DNA of 64,000 nt from Cyanobacteria bacterium UBA2855 (GCA_002350725.1 DEFJ01000024.1:27900-91899), one strand, 5' to 3'. Shown: positions 43,243 to 52,689, counted from the first letter of the stretch. A program made the numbers and translations. Notes: generated by a model not told the origin, from the sequence alone.

Positions 43243-45192
43243 TTATTCTACTACATGAAAACCCAAATTATTCATTTTTGTTTTAAATTCATTATGAAAT
43301 TTATTTATTTGAGAATAATTAACTATGACTTTTAATATCTTTTTTGCTCGTGAACATCCAACATAAAATAATTTATAAGCAGTTAACGTACCGAAGACAG
43401 TATTTATCTTAATTAATTCTTTAAAATTTGTTACGTTTGGTTTTGAATTATATAAGTTTAGAGCATTTAGAAAGAAAAAATTGTAATATATATTACCGTC
43501 GTACTTAAGTTGCAAATTTTTTATTAGTTCTTCAAAACTATTCTTATATTTTTCATATTCATTCTTTTTGACTTCTGAAAAATTTATTTGCATTGAACTT
43601 TCAAATTTTTTTATATCTTTAACATAATCATAGTAAAATTTTTCAAATTCACTATAGCAAATGTTATTTTTAGAAATTAATTCAAAAAATTTATACATTT
43701 TAACCGAAGGATTTCCTGAATCTTCTGCAATAAAAACGACCTCATTATGTCCTTCACCTTTTACACCATGTTGTGTTGATATCTTGGGGGTTTCCAAATA
43801 TTGACAAATATTTCTAAATTCTTGCAAATTTTGGTTTAAAACATCAAAGTATTCATTTTCATCAGTATCTTCTAAATAATTCTCTATTATTTGATTTAGA
43901 ACAAATTTTTTATCATTTAAGAATTTCAAAAAATCTATAATCGTAGTATTTTCATTATATTTACGGTAGATCTCTTCTATCAAATTACGGAAATGTTTCT
44001 TATCTTCGTGTTTGTTGATTTTTAATAAATCTTTATTATATATCTTTTGTTTTTTATTATTGATTTTTTGAATAAGTAAACCGTATTGTTTTAATTTATA
44101 TATTTTTAAAAAATTATGTATTTCAAAAAGGAGTTTAAATAAAGGATCGGGATTATCTAGATCATTTTTTAACAAAACATCAACAGGTGAATATTTTCTA
44201 CCAAATGAATATTTTTCCATATTGGATATTTTTTCATATAAATTTTTTGCTCCTATATTTTCAAATCGTTCTTTGTTATAAATATATAGCTTTAATATTT
44301 CGGGATATTGAACTTCTATATTATTTAACACTGTACCTATGTCATTTGTAATATATATTTGTGGAACGTTACTATCGTCTATTTCATCTGGACATTTTTG
44401 AGTAAACAAAGAATCATTATAGATATTATTTAATATCTTAACAATATTTTTAGAAGAACGATAATTCATTTTCAAGGAATAAGTTTCACTATTAAATAAT
44501 GATAAGTAATCCTCAAAAGAACCATCATAACTTTTATATATTTGTTGCATTTTATCACCACATAAAAATAACATTGTCGATGAATCTTTTACGGAATTAT
44601 AAAAAAACCTTAAAATATTAGCGGATGTATCTTGATATTCATCAATAAAAATATATTTGTACAACGCTGTTAGTCGTTTTTTGATTATTGGATATTTATC
44701 CATCAATATTTCTGCAAATAAAAGTAGTGCATCATGTGATAATCCTCCATAATATAAAGAATTAAAAGCTAATTCATTATATGAAATTGTTTCAGTATTA
44801 TTTTTTAAATATTCAAAACTTAAATTTCCATCATGTTCTTCCCTATATTTCTGATTTGCTATCTCAATTTTTTCATCATTTGATATATTATTAATTCTAT
44901 TGAGAATATCATCTTTGTATATTTCAAAATACAGTTCTATAATATTTTTATTCGAAAAATAGATGTTTAAAAATTCGGATACAAAAGAGTGAATTGTAGA
45001 TATTTTTACATTTTTTGAATTTATTTTTGATATTAATTCGTCAGTTGCTCTATTTGTATATGTAATACATAGTATTTTGCAATTTTTATCATTGTCAACA
45101 ATTTCATTAATTTTATCCTTTATAAAAGTTGTTTTTCCGCTTCCAGCAGGAGCATTTACTAAAAACATATTGTTGTTTACTGCATTAGCCAA
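43243..45192 (-). CDS. UvrD-like helicase (Gabija GajB-type)
   Basis: The 649-residue protein is a superfamily-1 helicase: Walker A NAPAGSGKTTFIKDKI, motif Ia TYTNRATDEL, motif II IDEYQDTSANILR, motif III LFLCGDKMQQIYKSY, motif IV MNYRSSKNIVKIL, and late motifs STQHGVKGEGHNEVVFI and YVGCSRAKKILKVIV. It directly follows an OLD-family nuclease gene with a 16-bp overlap. That pairing (GajA-GajB) defines Gabija anti-phage systems. It is longer than typical GajB (about 500 residues). Confidence 0.87.
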   Translation of the reverse strand: MANAVNNNMFLVNAPAGSGKTTFIKDKINEIVDNDKNCKILCITYTNRATDELISKINSKNVKISTIHSFVSEFLNIYFSNKNIIELYFEIYKDDILNRINNISNDEKIEIANQKYREEHDGNLSFEYLKNNTETISYNELAFNSLYYGGLSHDALLLFAEILMDKYPIIKKRLTALYKYIFIDEYQDTSANILRFFYNSVKDSSTMLFLCGDKMQQIYKSYDGSFEDYLSLFNSETYSLKMNYRSSKNIVKILNNIYNDSLFTQKCPDEIDDSNVPQIYITNDIGTVLNNIEVQYPEILKLYIYNKERFENIGAKNLYEKISNMEKYSFGRKYSPVDVLLKNDLDNPDPLFKLLFEIHNFLKIYKLKQYGLLIQKINNKKQKIYNKDLLKINKHEDKKHFRNLIEEIYRKYNENTTIIDFLKFLNDKKFVLNQIIENYLEDTDENEYFDVLNQNLQEFRNICQYLETPKISTQHGVKGEGHNEVVFIAEDSGNPSVKMYKFFELISKNNICYSEFEKFYYDYVKDIKKFESSMQINFSEVKKNEYEKYKNSFEELIKNLQLKYDGNIYYNFFFLNALNLYNSKPNVTNFKELIKINTVFGTLTAYKLFYVGCSRAKKILKVIVNYSQINKFHNEFKTKMNNLGFHVVE

Positions 45193-47273
45193 TCTAACCC
45201 CTCCTCAATATAATTTGGAATAAATTTAGCCACTTTATCATCATTTTGCAAAATAATTGAATACATAAAATCTGTTTTATTGTCACTTGTTGCTTTTGCA
45301 ATATCACGACACGATAAATTATCACTTACTTCATCATTATTTGTTGTATCGTGTTGAGGAATAGAGTATTTTAACTTTTTTCTTTTTTTCATTACTTTCC
45401 AATATCTTCTACTCTTAACATCTACAATATTGATAGATAAGCATTTATTCAAAATAGCTTCTTCTAAAGTTCTTCCATAACCATCTTTTTGAGTTTGATA
45501 AAAGATTCTGATATTAGGATTGTCTTGTTGCCATTCATATAAATTTTTAACTTTCAATGCTCCTTTAGATTCGTTATAATATAATTTCAGACCCTCGTTT
45601 GTAATTTCCGAATCTAGTATTTTATCAATTGTTGTAAAAGATTTTTTATAATCAATATCTGTAAATATTAATGTTTTTATTCCTAAAAAATCCAATAATG
45701 GTTTATATTTATGCGAGTATGCACCACCTACCTGAACGAATGAAATATACTGTTCATTTAAATTTATGTATTTTTCAAGATTCAAGATTCTTTCTAAGAA
45801 CATTTTTTCAGTATCACCTTCATACATGATAATTTTATTGGCAAAAATAAGATCCGAATAATTTATTCTGAATAATAAGGAATAAAATTGAATCTCATCT
45901 TTATCGGGTAAAGTTTTAATGAATTTATTTAAATCAAAAATGTTATTCAATAATGAAGTCACACCTATACGAATAACTCTTACTTTTTTTATTTCGCTAA
46001 CTTTTATTATTTCGTTTGAATGTGTTGTTATTAATCCTTGAATTTTTTGATTATCAAAATAATGTTTTAGGTATTTAATCAATACTCTCTGCATTTGCGG
46101 ATGCATATGTGCTTCTGGTTCTTCTATGACAAAGAAATTGACTTTTTTGTTATCATAATTTTTTATATATTTTTCTAACTGGATATGGATAAATATCAGA
46201 TTGCTTATGCCTAATCCTTGAGCGTGTTCTTCAAATGAATATTCTTTATGTTTATATTTTGCAATAGTTGAACTTGTAATAAAGTTACCTATATTATTTT
46301 CTGTTATATTCAATTCAAAATAAAGTTTTCCGAAATCGCAATCTTTCGAATGCTCTAATTCTTTCATTATTGGGGCTAATGAATCAACCGATTTTTCCTT
46401 TATTTCATTTTCAATATTTGTTTCTTGAAATAATTTTAAAAAACTTTCAGGAATATTTTTTATTAAATTTTTCCAAGTATCATTTTCTGAAATTATACTT
46501 ATTAATTCTTTGCTAATTTGGTATTTATTATTTGATTTTTCATCTGACAAATTTCTATCGGCATTTATTCTTATAAAATGAAATAAGTTCTTAAATTCAG
46601 AATCATTCATTTCTATTTCATTACTGTATTCTTTATCGCAAAAATAGAAGTTATTCTCAAAACTATCGTTAAAATATTTATCTATTATACGATTTTTTAA
46701 AGATTGTTGATTTTCTTCTATTTTATTTTTTTCTTCTTGGTTAATTGTTGAATTATACTGAGATACTAAGTTATTATAATTAAATAAATCATTTGAAAAT
46801 TTTTCAAAATTTTCAGCTATTTGTTTTATAAATATCTTTCTACTAAATTTGTATCGGTAAATAAAATAAAAACTTTTGTTTGCAATATCAAGTTCCATCA
46901 TATAATTAGCAAAATTTGTAATATCTTCTTGCTCTTCATAATCAATTTGTAATTCTACTTCAATTGAGTTAATGCAGTAGTTTAATAATAAATTTTCTAA
47001 TTTTTCAGAAAAAATATTTTTGCTATCATTATTCTCGTATATCTCAATAATTTTATCAGTAAGCTCAAGTTTTTGCTTATAATAAGTTTGGACATTGATA
47101 TCAGAAAAATTTATATTAGAAAAATTTTGTTCAAAAAGATTCCTAAAAAGTTCAACTAAAGAGGTTTTACCACTGTTATTAGGACCAGCCAATATCGTAA
47201 TTATATCATCAAAATAAATGCTAGTATTGTAAAATTGACGATAATTTTTAATATTTATTTTGTTTAATTTCAT
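45177..47273 (-). CDS. OLD-family ATPase-TOPRIM nuclease (Gabija GajA-type)
   Basis: About 698 residues. The ABC-type ATPase has Walker A GPNNSGKT (30-37), signature and Walker B regions (HAQGLGISNLIFIHIQLEKY, FFVIEEPEAHMHPQMQ) and a QGLITTHSNEI switch. The C-terminal TOPRIM part shows IIMYEGDTEKMFLERIL and LIFTDIDYKKSF. This is the OLD nuclease plan. ATG at 47273 overlaps the AAA_14 stop (ATGA), so it is translationally coupled; a start at 47294 is unlikely. Together with the helicase it should form a Gabija-like system, longer than usual GajA. Confidence 0.87.
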   Translation of the reverse strand: MKLNKINIKNYRQFYNTSIYFDDIITILAGPNNSGKTSLVELFRNLFEQNFSNINFSDINVQTYYKQKLELTDKIIEIYENNDSKNIFSEKLENLLLNYCINSIEVELQIDYEEQEDITNFANYMMELDIANKSFYFIYRYKFSRKIFIKQIAENFEKFSNDLFNYNNLVSQYNSTINQEEKNKIEENQQSLKNRIIDKYFNDSFENNFYFCDKEYSNEIEMNDSEFKNLFHFIRINADRNLSDEKSNNKYQISKELISIISENDTWKNLIKNIPESFLKLFQETNIENEIKEKSVDSLAPIMKELEHSKDCDFGKLYFELNITENNIGNFITSSTIAKYKHKEYSFEEHAQGLGISNLIFIHIQLEKYIKNYDNKKVNFFVIEEPEAHMHPQMQRVLIKYLKHYFDNQKIQGLITTHSNEIIKVSEIKKVRVIRIGVTSLLNNIFDLNKFIKTLPDKDEIQFYSLLFRINYSDLIFANKIIMYEGDTEKMFLERILNLEKYINLNEQYISFVQVGGAYSHKYKPLLDFLGIKTLIFTDIDYKKSFTTIDKILDSEITNEGLKLYYNESKGALKVKNLYEWQQDNPNIRIFYQTQKDGYGRTLEEAILNKCLSINIVDVKSRRYWKVMKKRKKLKYSIPQHDTTNNDEVSDNLSCRDIAKATSDNKTDFMYSIILQNDDKVAKFIPNYIEEGLDWLMQ

Positions 47274-48577
47274 AGTACATCCTCTTGAGTACATTCATCT
47301 ATACAGTACAGTGGTAAATCAATAAGATTTTCTGTTTTTTTATAATCCGCCATTGAAGTCCTTATTGCATAATTTGGTTTAAATTTTTCCATATAAACTT
47401 TTAAACTTTTAGCCTGTAAGTTCTTTTCAGCTTTAACTTCAACAGGAACAACATTTGATTTTAGTTGAATTACAAAATCTACTTCTGCTCTGCTTGTTTC
47501 ATTAGACCAATACATTACTGGCAAATCTTTAATAGTCTTAAATTGTTGCAAAACGTATTGTTCTGCAATAGCACCTTTAAATTCTTCAAATATACGATTC
47601 CCATCTATAATTGTTTCTGCTTCCAAGCCAGTCATTGCACCTAATAACCCAACATCCAAAACAAATAATTTAAATGCGCTAAAATCTTCATATGCAATAA
47701 TTGGTAAATCCGGTTTTGTTATTTTGTTTACTCTGTAAATCAAGCCACTATTGATCAACCAAGATAACGCAGTTTCAAAATCTCTTGCTCTTGCACCTTC
47801 CTTTACGGCTCCATATATAAATTTCTTGTTTTCTTTACTCAATTGTGCAGGGATTGATTTCCACAATAAACGTATTTTAGCTACAGTATTTTCGGGAATG
47901 TGCTTTGTAAAATCTTCTTCATAAGCAGCTAGAATCTCATTTTGTAGTTCTCTTACACTCATAAAATCTTTGTTCTCTACAAAATCACTAACAACTTCTG
48001 GCATACCTCCTACGTAGCAATATTGTTTTAATAGTTTTGCATATTTATTATTGAACAGTTTTATAGTTTTATAATCTTTATTGTTTAATAATTCTACAAA
48101 TCTTTCTTCATCCATTGCTAATAGGAACTCTTCAAAACTTAAAGGGTAAAGATTCATAAAAGAAACTTTACCAACAGGAAATCCAGTTCCTTCATGACAG
48201 GCAACACCTAATAAACTCCCAGCGACAATAATATCGTATTGAGGAGCATTTTCTCTAAAATATTTTAATGAGGTTAATGCTCTTGGGCATTCTTGAATTT
48301 CATCAAGAATTATTAGTGTATCTTCAGGATTTATTTTTATCTTTGTTGCAAGACCGATATCCATAATCATGCGATTTGTATCATAGTCTGTATCAAATAT
48401 TTCTCTACTTTTTTCGTCAAGATCAAAGTTAATATAAGCAACTTGTTTATAATATCTTTTGCCAAATTCTTGCATCAACCAAGTTTTACCAACTTGTCTT
48501 GCCCCTTGTATAATTAATGGCTTGTGATTTTTTTTATTCTTCCAATCTATAAGTTGTTTTATAGCGTATCTTTCCAT
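47270..48577 (-). CDS. AAA_14/DUF4143 ATPase
   Basis: The 435-residue protein has the AAA_14 ATPase (Walker A IQGARQVGKTW, DEIQECPRALTSLKYF, VAGSLLG) and a DUF4143 C-terminus with a PD-(D/E)xK-like motif (AEVDFVIQLKSNVVPVEVKAEKN). Such two-domain proteins are common in bacterial mobile loci; their role is unclear. It leads the operon into the Gabija-like pair (4-bp overlap), and tandem repeats lie just before its promoter. It may sense or regulate, or be an unrelated passenger. Confidence 0.85.
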   Translation of the reverse strand: MERYAIKQLIDWKNKKNHKPLIIQGARQVGKTWLMQEFGKRYYKQVAYINFDLDEKSREIFDTDYDTNRMIMDIGLATKIKINPEDTLIILDEIQECPRALTSLKYFRENAPQYDIIVAGSLLGVACHEGTGFPVGKVSFMNLYPLSFEEFLLAMDEERFVELLNNKDYKTIKLFNNKYAKLLKQYCYVGGMPEVVSDFVENKDFMSVRELQNEILAAYEEDFTKHIPENTVAKIRLLWKSIPAQLSKENKKFIYGAVKEGARARDFETALSWLINSGLIYRVNKITKPDLPIIAYEDFSAFKLFVLDVGLLGAMTGLEAETIIDGNRIFEEFKGAIAEQYVLQQFKTIKDLPVMYWSNETSRAEVDFVIQLKSNVVPVEVKAEKNLQAKSLKVYMEKFKPNYAIRTSMADYKKTENLIDLPLYCIDECTQEDVL

Positions 48578-48602
48578 GCCCTAATCCTCTCTTTATAAGT
48601 CT

Positions 48603-48672
48603 ATTATATCACAAACTGCACATTTTTTACACGACTTTTTATCATGTTTTACACGTTTTTTACACGACTTTT
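48603..48672 (-). promoter_or_regulatory. promoter with two 21-bp direct repeats
   Basis: A minus-strand TATAAT (48608-48603) lies about 25 nt before the ATG at 48577. Two 21-bp repeats at 48619-48639 and 48652-48672 share 20 of 21 bases (core ACACGACTTTT) and are 33 bp apart, about three helical turns. They could be regulator iterons for the operon, or transposase-binding sites at the end of the Mu-like module. Confidence 0.5.
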
Positions 48673-48676
48673 GAAG

Positions 48677-49465
48677 CTAATTTGCACATTTTTGACAGAA
48701 TCTCAAATCGTCAAACATATAATTAATAAGGCCAAGTTCCTGTTTAATTTTATAAAAATCTTTCCTGATTTTACGTTTTAAGTGTTTCTTTTCTTGTTCA
48801 CTACCTGTTAAAATAGCGTTCAAAGGCTGTTTTAATGTAATCAAATTTTGAACGATTGTAAGCATATATGGATATTTCTTTTTTAGAATTTCCAAAAGTT
48901 GTGATATTTGTTCCGGAGTCAGAATTTGTATTTGTCTTTTCGGAATATCAGCAATTCTTTTTACTTCAAAAACACAGGTTTTATCGATATAACCCTCATT
49001 TTGAAAATGTTTTATTATCTGATTTAAAAGTGCAAGAATATTCTTTATTCGTCGTTCAGATATTTTATTTGTTTGCATACATGTTTTAAATTCTTGAACA
49101 TCTTGAACCGTAACGTCCTTTAGACGAAACTTTTTAAAATATGGGATAATTTGTGCGTAGACAAAAGTTTTATAAGTTTGAAATGATGTTTCTGTCATAG
49201 TTTTCTGTTTTATTTCTAAAAACATTTCACAAGCGGCAACAACTGTAATATCGGAATTTTCACTTGGGATATTTTTATCAATAATTTTAAATTTATCTTC
49301 AACTTTTACTGTTTCAATGTATTCAAACTTATTTCCACAGAGTTTTATACTTTCCGACTCTTGCAAAAATTTTCTGGCGATTTCAGTATCAATTTCACAA
49401 AACATGATAATATCTTCAAGAGTAAATGTTTTCAATCTTTTTGCAACTTTTAAAATTTTATCCAC
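48677..49465 (-). CDS. tyrosine-recombinase-like protein lacking visible catalytic residues
   Basis: About 262 residues. The N-terminus is winged-helix-like (LKTFTLEDIIMFCEIDTEIARKFL). The middle resembles a recombinase core-binding domain (TSFQTYKTFVYAQIIPYFKKFRLKDVTVQDVQEFKTCM, ISERRIKNILALLNQIIKHFQNEGYI). After KRQIQILTPEQISQLLEIL, the usual RKGEL, HxxR and Tyr motifs are absent and it ends FDDLRFCQKCAN. It overlaps the MuB-like gene by 8 bp. It may be a targeting or structural factor rather than an enzyme. Confidence 0.65.
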   Translation of the reverse strand: MDKILKVAKRLKTFTLEDIIMFCEIDTEIARKFLQESESIKLCGNKFEYIETVKVEDKFKIIDKNIPSENSDITVVAACEMFLEIKQKTMTETSFQTYKTFVYAQIIPYFKKFRLKDVTVQDVQEFKTCMQTNKISERRIKNILALLNQIIKHFQNEGYIDKTCVFEVKRIADIPKRQIQILTPEQISQLLEILKKKYPYMLTIVQNLITLKQPLNAILTGSEQEKKHLKRKIRKDFYKIKQELGLINYMFDDLRFCQKCAN

Positions 49466-50144
49466 CGAGCATCTCCTTAGCTATACGTTCATCAATTTGA
49501 GTTAAACTATTTGCCTGCGCTACTTTTTCAAAGGTATCAATTGTATTCACAATTTGCCTGAAACTTTTGGCTTTGTTATAGATTAAACGCGCCGCGTCTT
49601 TTGTAATCTCAACTTCCGAGATTTCTTCTGTAATCTGCCTGATATCAGCATATTCAAATTCGCTAAATTTATATATTTCTGAAATCCTGTCAAACAGGTG
49701 CGTATGCTTTTTAAGCTTGTGTTTTGCTAATTGCATTCCGCCCAAAATTATCGGAACACCTGTTTCGTCATGTAAATCTCTCAATGTTTCAATAGTCCTG
49801 AAATCCTTTAACAGGTAATCAATTTCATCAACTATAATCATCTGCGGATTTGTTTTCAGAGCATTAACGCATTGTCTGAAAATATCCGCAGTATAAAATC
49901 TTGGTATTTCGTCAAGCTCTTTTGCAATTTCTTCCAACATCCATTTTGGACTCATTGAGTTTGTTGCTCTGATATATACGGCATCGTATTGTATAGATAA
50001 ATAAAGTGCGGTCTTTGTTTTGCCTAGTCCTGCGTTTCCATAAACTAATCCTATTTTTGATATATTATCCGGTTTGTTTTTCAGGTTATGGATAAGGTTA
50101 ATAAAACCTTTAACATTTTTAGTTAAGACAAATTTAGGTTTCAT
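49458..50144 (-). CDS. MuB-like AAA ATPase (transposition target protein)
   Basis: The 228-residue protein has Walker A YGNAGLGKTKTAL, Walker B QMIIVDEIDYLLKD, sensor-like GVPIILGGMQLAKHKL and the arginine-rich segment HLFDRISEIYKF. It fits the MuB/TniB/TnsC group of transposon ATPases that select target DNA and activate the transposase. The N-terminus, MKPKFVLTKNVKGFINLIHNL, matches other MuB-type starts. It overlaps MuA by 4 bp. Confidence 0.85.
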   Translation of the reverse strand: MKPKFVLTKNVKGFINLIHNLKNKPDNISKIGLVYGNAGLGKTKTALYLSIQYDAVYIRATNSMSPKWMLEEIAKELDEIPRFYTADIFRQCVNALKTNPQMIIVDEIDYLLKDFRTIETLRDLHDETGVPIILGGMQLAKHKLKKHTHLFDRISEIYKFSEFEYADIRQITEEISEVEITKDAARLIYNKAKSFRQIVNTIDTFEKVAQANSLTQIDERIAKEMLGG

Positions 50145-52204
50145 AGTTTATTCCTTTCTTGGTTGCTGGCGATAAACGGGCACGCTGACGCTTCAGCCCT
50201 CTGCCGGCAATCCGCAATATCGGTTTCATATTCTTTGAACTCCTTTGATTTTTTGTATGAGGTAAGCCAAATTCTATCATCATTACAAGTGCAGCCATGT
50301 TCCATCAGATACTCATATCTTTCTCTGCTTGTTTTGAATAGCGGTTTTACAGCAGGGTTATATTTTTTCTGCTTTTCTTTTTTAATTTCAATTTTAGGAA
50401 TAATAGGTAGAGGTAAAGGTGCATCTTCCGTCCTATCCATCTCACATTCAAGAATTTCCAAATCTTCAATATTCAAAAATTCCTTGCAAGCCTTTATTGT
50501 CTTGTTTTTAAGTTGTTTTTGCTTTTGGATTTTCTGCTTGTAATCCTCAATATCCTTAACTTCACCGGTATAATGTGCAAGCGGATGAGTTAGCGTAATC
50601 CTTTCTGCCCTGCATAAAAATTTACCGGTAATTGTATAAACATTGATATAACTTAAATCAAACAGGCTGTATTTTATTATTACTTTCTGCCTTAAACCAT
50701 ATAGTGCGTCATTATAGTAATCTGATTTTAAAAATCTTATTCCCTGACTTGTGATAGTTTTAATTTCCTGCGCTAGCATTAAATCGTCTAACTCTCTTGG
50801 ATTTATTTCTTGTTTTTCTATGCTATCCAACATTTCTTTGATACTGTTTGTCCTATCATTCGGACATGGCAGAGAATTTTTATACTCAAGCCAACTGTTT
50901 ATCATTTGTATTGTTTGCTGAATAGTTGGAATGAATTCCTGGTGTATTTCACTATGGAATTTTTCGTTTCTTCTTAATCTTGCCGGTTTGTTTTCAATAT
51001 TTGTTCCAATATAACTCGGCAGTAACTTTTCAAAACTTTCCTGCATTTCCAAAAAAAATCGCTCAATTACTTTTGCTCTGGCATTGTAAGGATTTGCAAA
51101 AACTGTTGTTATACCTAACTTTTCATAAATTCCTTTCAGTCCAATTTCATTGAAATTAGCACTCCCCATAAAATATTTACCCCTAAAGGCTCTACCGTTA
51201 TCTAGATACACAAACTTTGGAATTTTGCCTAAATTCAGTATTGCATTACGAAGAGCAGATGCAATATTTTGCGTATTTTCTTCAATCATTATTTCATACC
51301 CGACCAATGCTGTTGATTTCCAATCTAAAAATCCGATTAATGTTGCTCTACAGGGTTTGCCCGTGAAAGGATTAATTACTTGGAAGTTTAATCTTTTTCC
51401 ATCAGCTACTAAAACTTCTCCGACTTCAATCTTGGAAATATCTCTTTTAATATGCGGAATAACTTCTTCTTTTAACGCTTTTTCTCCGTCACGCAAAAGT
51501 GTCCATTTATCAAAATAATTTGCTTTATAACAATTCGCAAATCTTCTAAAAGTCGGAGCTGCCGGAATATATTCTGCCCCTTGAGTTTTTAAGACATATT
51601 GGGTTAAAGATATGGCTTTTCCGATACTAAATTTATTCGGGTGTAAAAGCAGTTTCAGAAATATCTGCTTTTCGTGTTCTGTCAGACAGGTTCTTGAATA
51701 ATCTTCGTAATGATAATTCGGGATTAAAAGCTCGTAATTATTACTATTCCCTAAAATCCGTTTCCACCTTTGGAGTGTGCCTATGGAAACATTTCCGAGT
51801 TTTGCATAAATCTCCGGATACAAAACTTGTGCATTGTATGCACCTAAAAAATCATTATCAAACTGTGTTTTATTCTGCTGATTTTTGCGCTCTTGTTTCC
51901 AGAGTTTCAATAAATCCAACCGAGCCAGTGCAATAATTTTTGCTTTATCAGGTTTATGAAAATCCGTTGGTGCAGGAAGGAGTTTTTCATTACAAGTTGG
52001 AACAAATTTTGAGTAATACTTTTTCTGAAGTTCCGGCTCTATGCTTGATAATAAAATTTCAAAACTTTTTCCGCCTTTGACTGTGATTTCTCTGGTAATA
52101 TATCTGCCTTTTGAAAGTCTCACCGCTCGGGTGCTTAAGCCTTTTAGTTCTGCTAATTCTTTGATTGTAATGTATTTTTCTTTGTTCATCGTACTAACAT
52201 TCAT
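50141..52204 (-). CDS. MuA-like DDE transposase
   Basis: The 687-residue protein has a MuA-type N-terminal HTH (ITIKELAELKGLSTRAVRLSKGRYITREI) and the catalytic core with acidic triad positions VADGKRLNF (D), VYLDNGRAFRG (D) and NARAKVIERFFLEMQ (E). A beta-barrel and C-terminal region rich in Lys follow, with ERYEYLMEHGC near the end. It should cleave and join element ends. Start at 52204 is kept; an in-frame ATG at 52189 is possible. The divergent regulator is at 52341. Confidence 0.88.
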   Translation of the reverse strand: MNVSTMNKEKYITIKELAELKGLSTRAVRLSKGRYITREITVKGGKSFEILLSSIEPELQKKYYSKFVPTCNEKLLPAPTDFHKPDKAKIIALARLDLLKLWKQERKNQQNKTQFDNDFLGAYNAQVLYPEIYAKLGNVSIGTLQRWKRILGNSNNYELLIPNYHYEDYSRTCLTEHEKQIFLKLLLHPNKFSIGKAISLTQYVLKTQGAEYIPAAPTFRRFANCYKANYFDKWTLLRDGEKALKEEVIPHIKRDISKIEVGEVLVADGKRLNFQVINPFTGKPCRATLIGFLDWKSTALVGYEIMIEENTQNIASALRNAILNLGKIPKFVYLDNGRAFRGKYFMGSANFNEIGLKGIYEKLGITTVFANPYNARAKVIERFFLEMQESFEKLLPSYIGTNIENKPARLRRNEKFHSEIHQEFIPTIQQTIQMINSWLEYKNSLPCPNDRTNSIKEMLDSIEKQEINPRELDDLMLAQEIKTITSQGIRFLKSDYYNDALYGLRQKVIIKYSLFDLSYINVYTITGKFLCRAERITLTHPLAHYTGEVKDIEDYKQKIQKQKQLKNKTIKACKEFLNIEDLEILECEMDRTEDAPLPLPIIPKIEIKKEKQKKYNPAVKPLFKTSRERYEYLMEHGCTCNDDRIWLTSYKKSKEFKEYETDIADCRQRAEASACPFIASNQERNKL

Positions 52205-52232
52205 TGCTCCGAACTCGGAAGATTGGAACTGT

Positions 52233-52274
52233 TTCCGACTAACTTTGTATCATTCCGACACGAAATTTTCCGAG
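52233..52274. promoter_or_regulatory. operator-like repeats between transposase and regulator genes
   Basis: TTCCGAC occurs at 52233-52239 and 52253-52259, 20 bp apart, and TTCCGAG at 52268-52274. The second sits in TTTGTATCATTCCGAC, which resembles TTTTGTATCATTTAGAC upstream of the gene at 63756. The core also recalls the CTTCCGACTA of repeat R. This is a likely binding site for the HTH regulator or transposase. Confidence 0.45.
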
Positions 52275-52340
52275 TTGCTTTTCTCAAAAAGAGAGTTAGA
52301 ATGTGAGTACCAAAATCATCTCTACAAAAGGAGTTACCCC

Positions 52341-52616
52341 ATGAAAAAAGAATTAAGAAAACAAATTGAACTACTAGAACAAAAAATGTCAAAAAGTCCG
52401 AATAATATGAAAGATGGCAGAAGCCATTTTCTGTACCGCAGGGAAAGAATGATACGTTTTAAAATGTTGCAGAAAAATATGCCGCAAAAAATGCTTGCCA
52501 AAAGACTTAAACTAACAGAAAGTTATATTTCCAAACTCATCACCGGCGAACGCTATAACAAAGATTTTGAAAGATATATTATTCATATTTTAGATGTAAA
52601 TTATTGTTGCATTTAA
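52341..52616 (+). CDS. HTH regulator of the Mu-like module
   Basis: A 91-residue protein with a basic N-terminus and a C-terminal HTH (MLQKNMPQKMLAKRLKLTESYISKLITGERYNKDFERYII). The ATG at 52341 has AAAAGGAG 7 nt upstream; a long in-frame extension from 52041 would overlap the transposase and is rejected. It is divergent from the transposase and probably represses it, as Mu c does. Confidence 0.75.
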   Translation: MKKELRKQIELLEQKMSKSPNNMKDGRSHFLYRRERMIRFKMLQKNMPQKMLAKRLKLTESYISKLITGERYNKDFERYIIHILDVNYCCI

Positions 52617-52689
52617 TGATATAATTTGTACAAAATATTCATTTAAAAATTATAATAAAGCTAGTTTTATACAAATTATATAGGATAAA

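Larger units (their letters stand above)
48619..52616. mobile_element. Mu-like transposition module
   Basis: The unit contains a MuA-like transposase, a MuB-like ATPase, a recombinase-like third protein and a divergent HTH regulator, with repeats near the left edge. No phage morphogenesis genes are present, so it is a transposon rather than an intact prophage. I could not find matching inverted ends on the right. Confidence 0.6.

Noticed and set aside
50163..50543. Plus-strand frame within the transposase gene
   Set aside because: Antisense shadow of the Lys-rich transposase C-terminus.
52041..52340. N-terminal extension of the HTH regulator
   Set aside because: It overlaps the transposase gene on the other strand, and a strong ribosome site supports the start at 52341.
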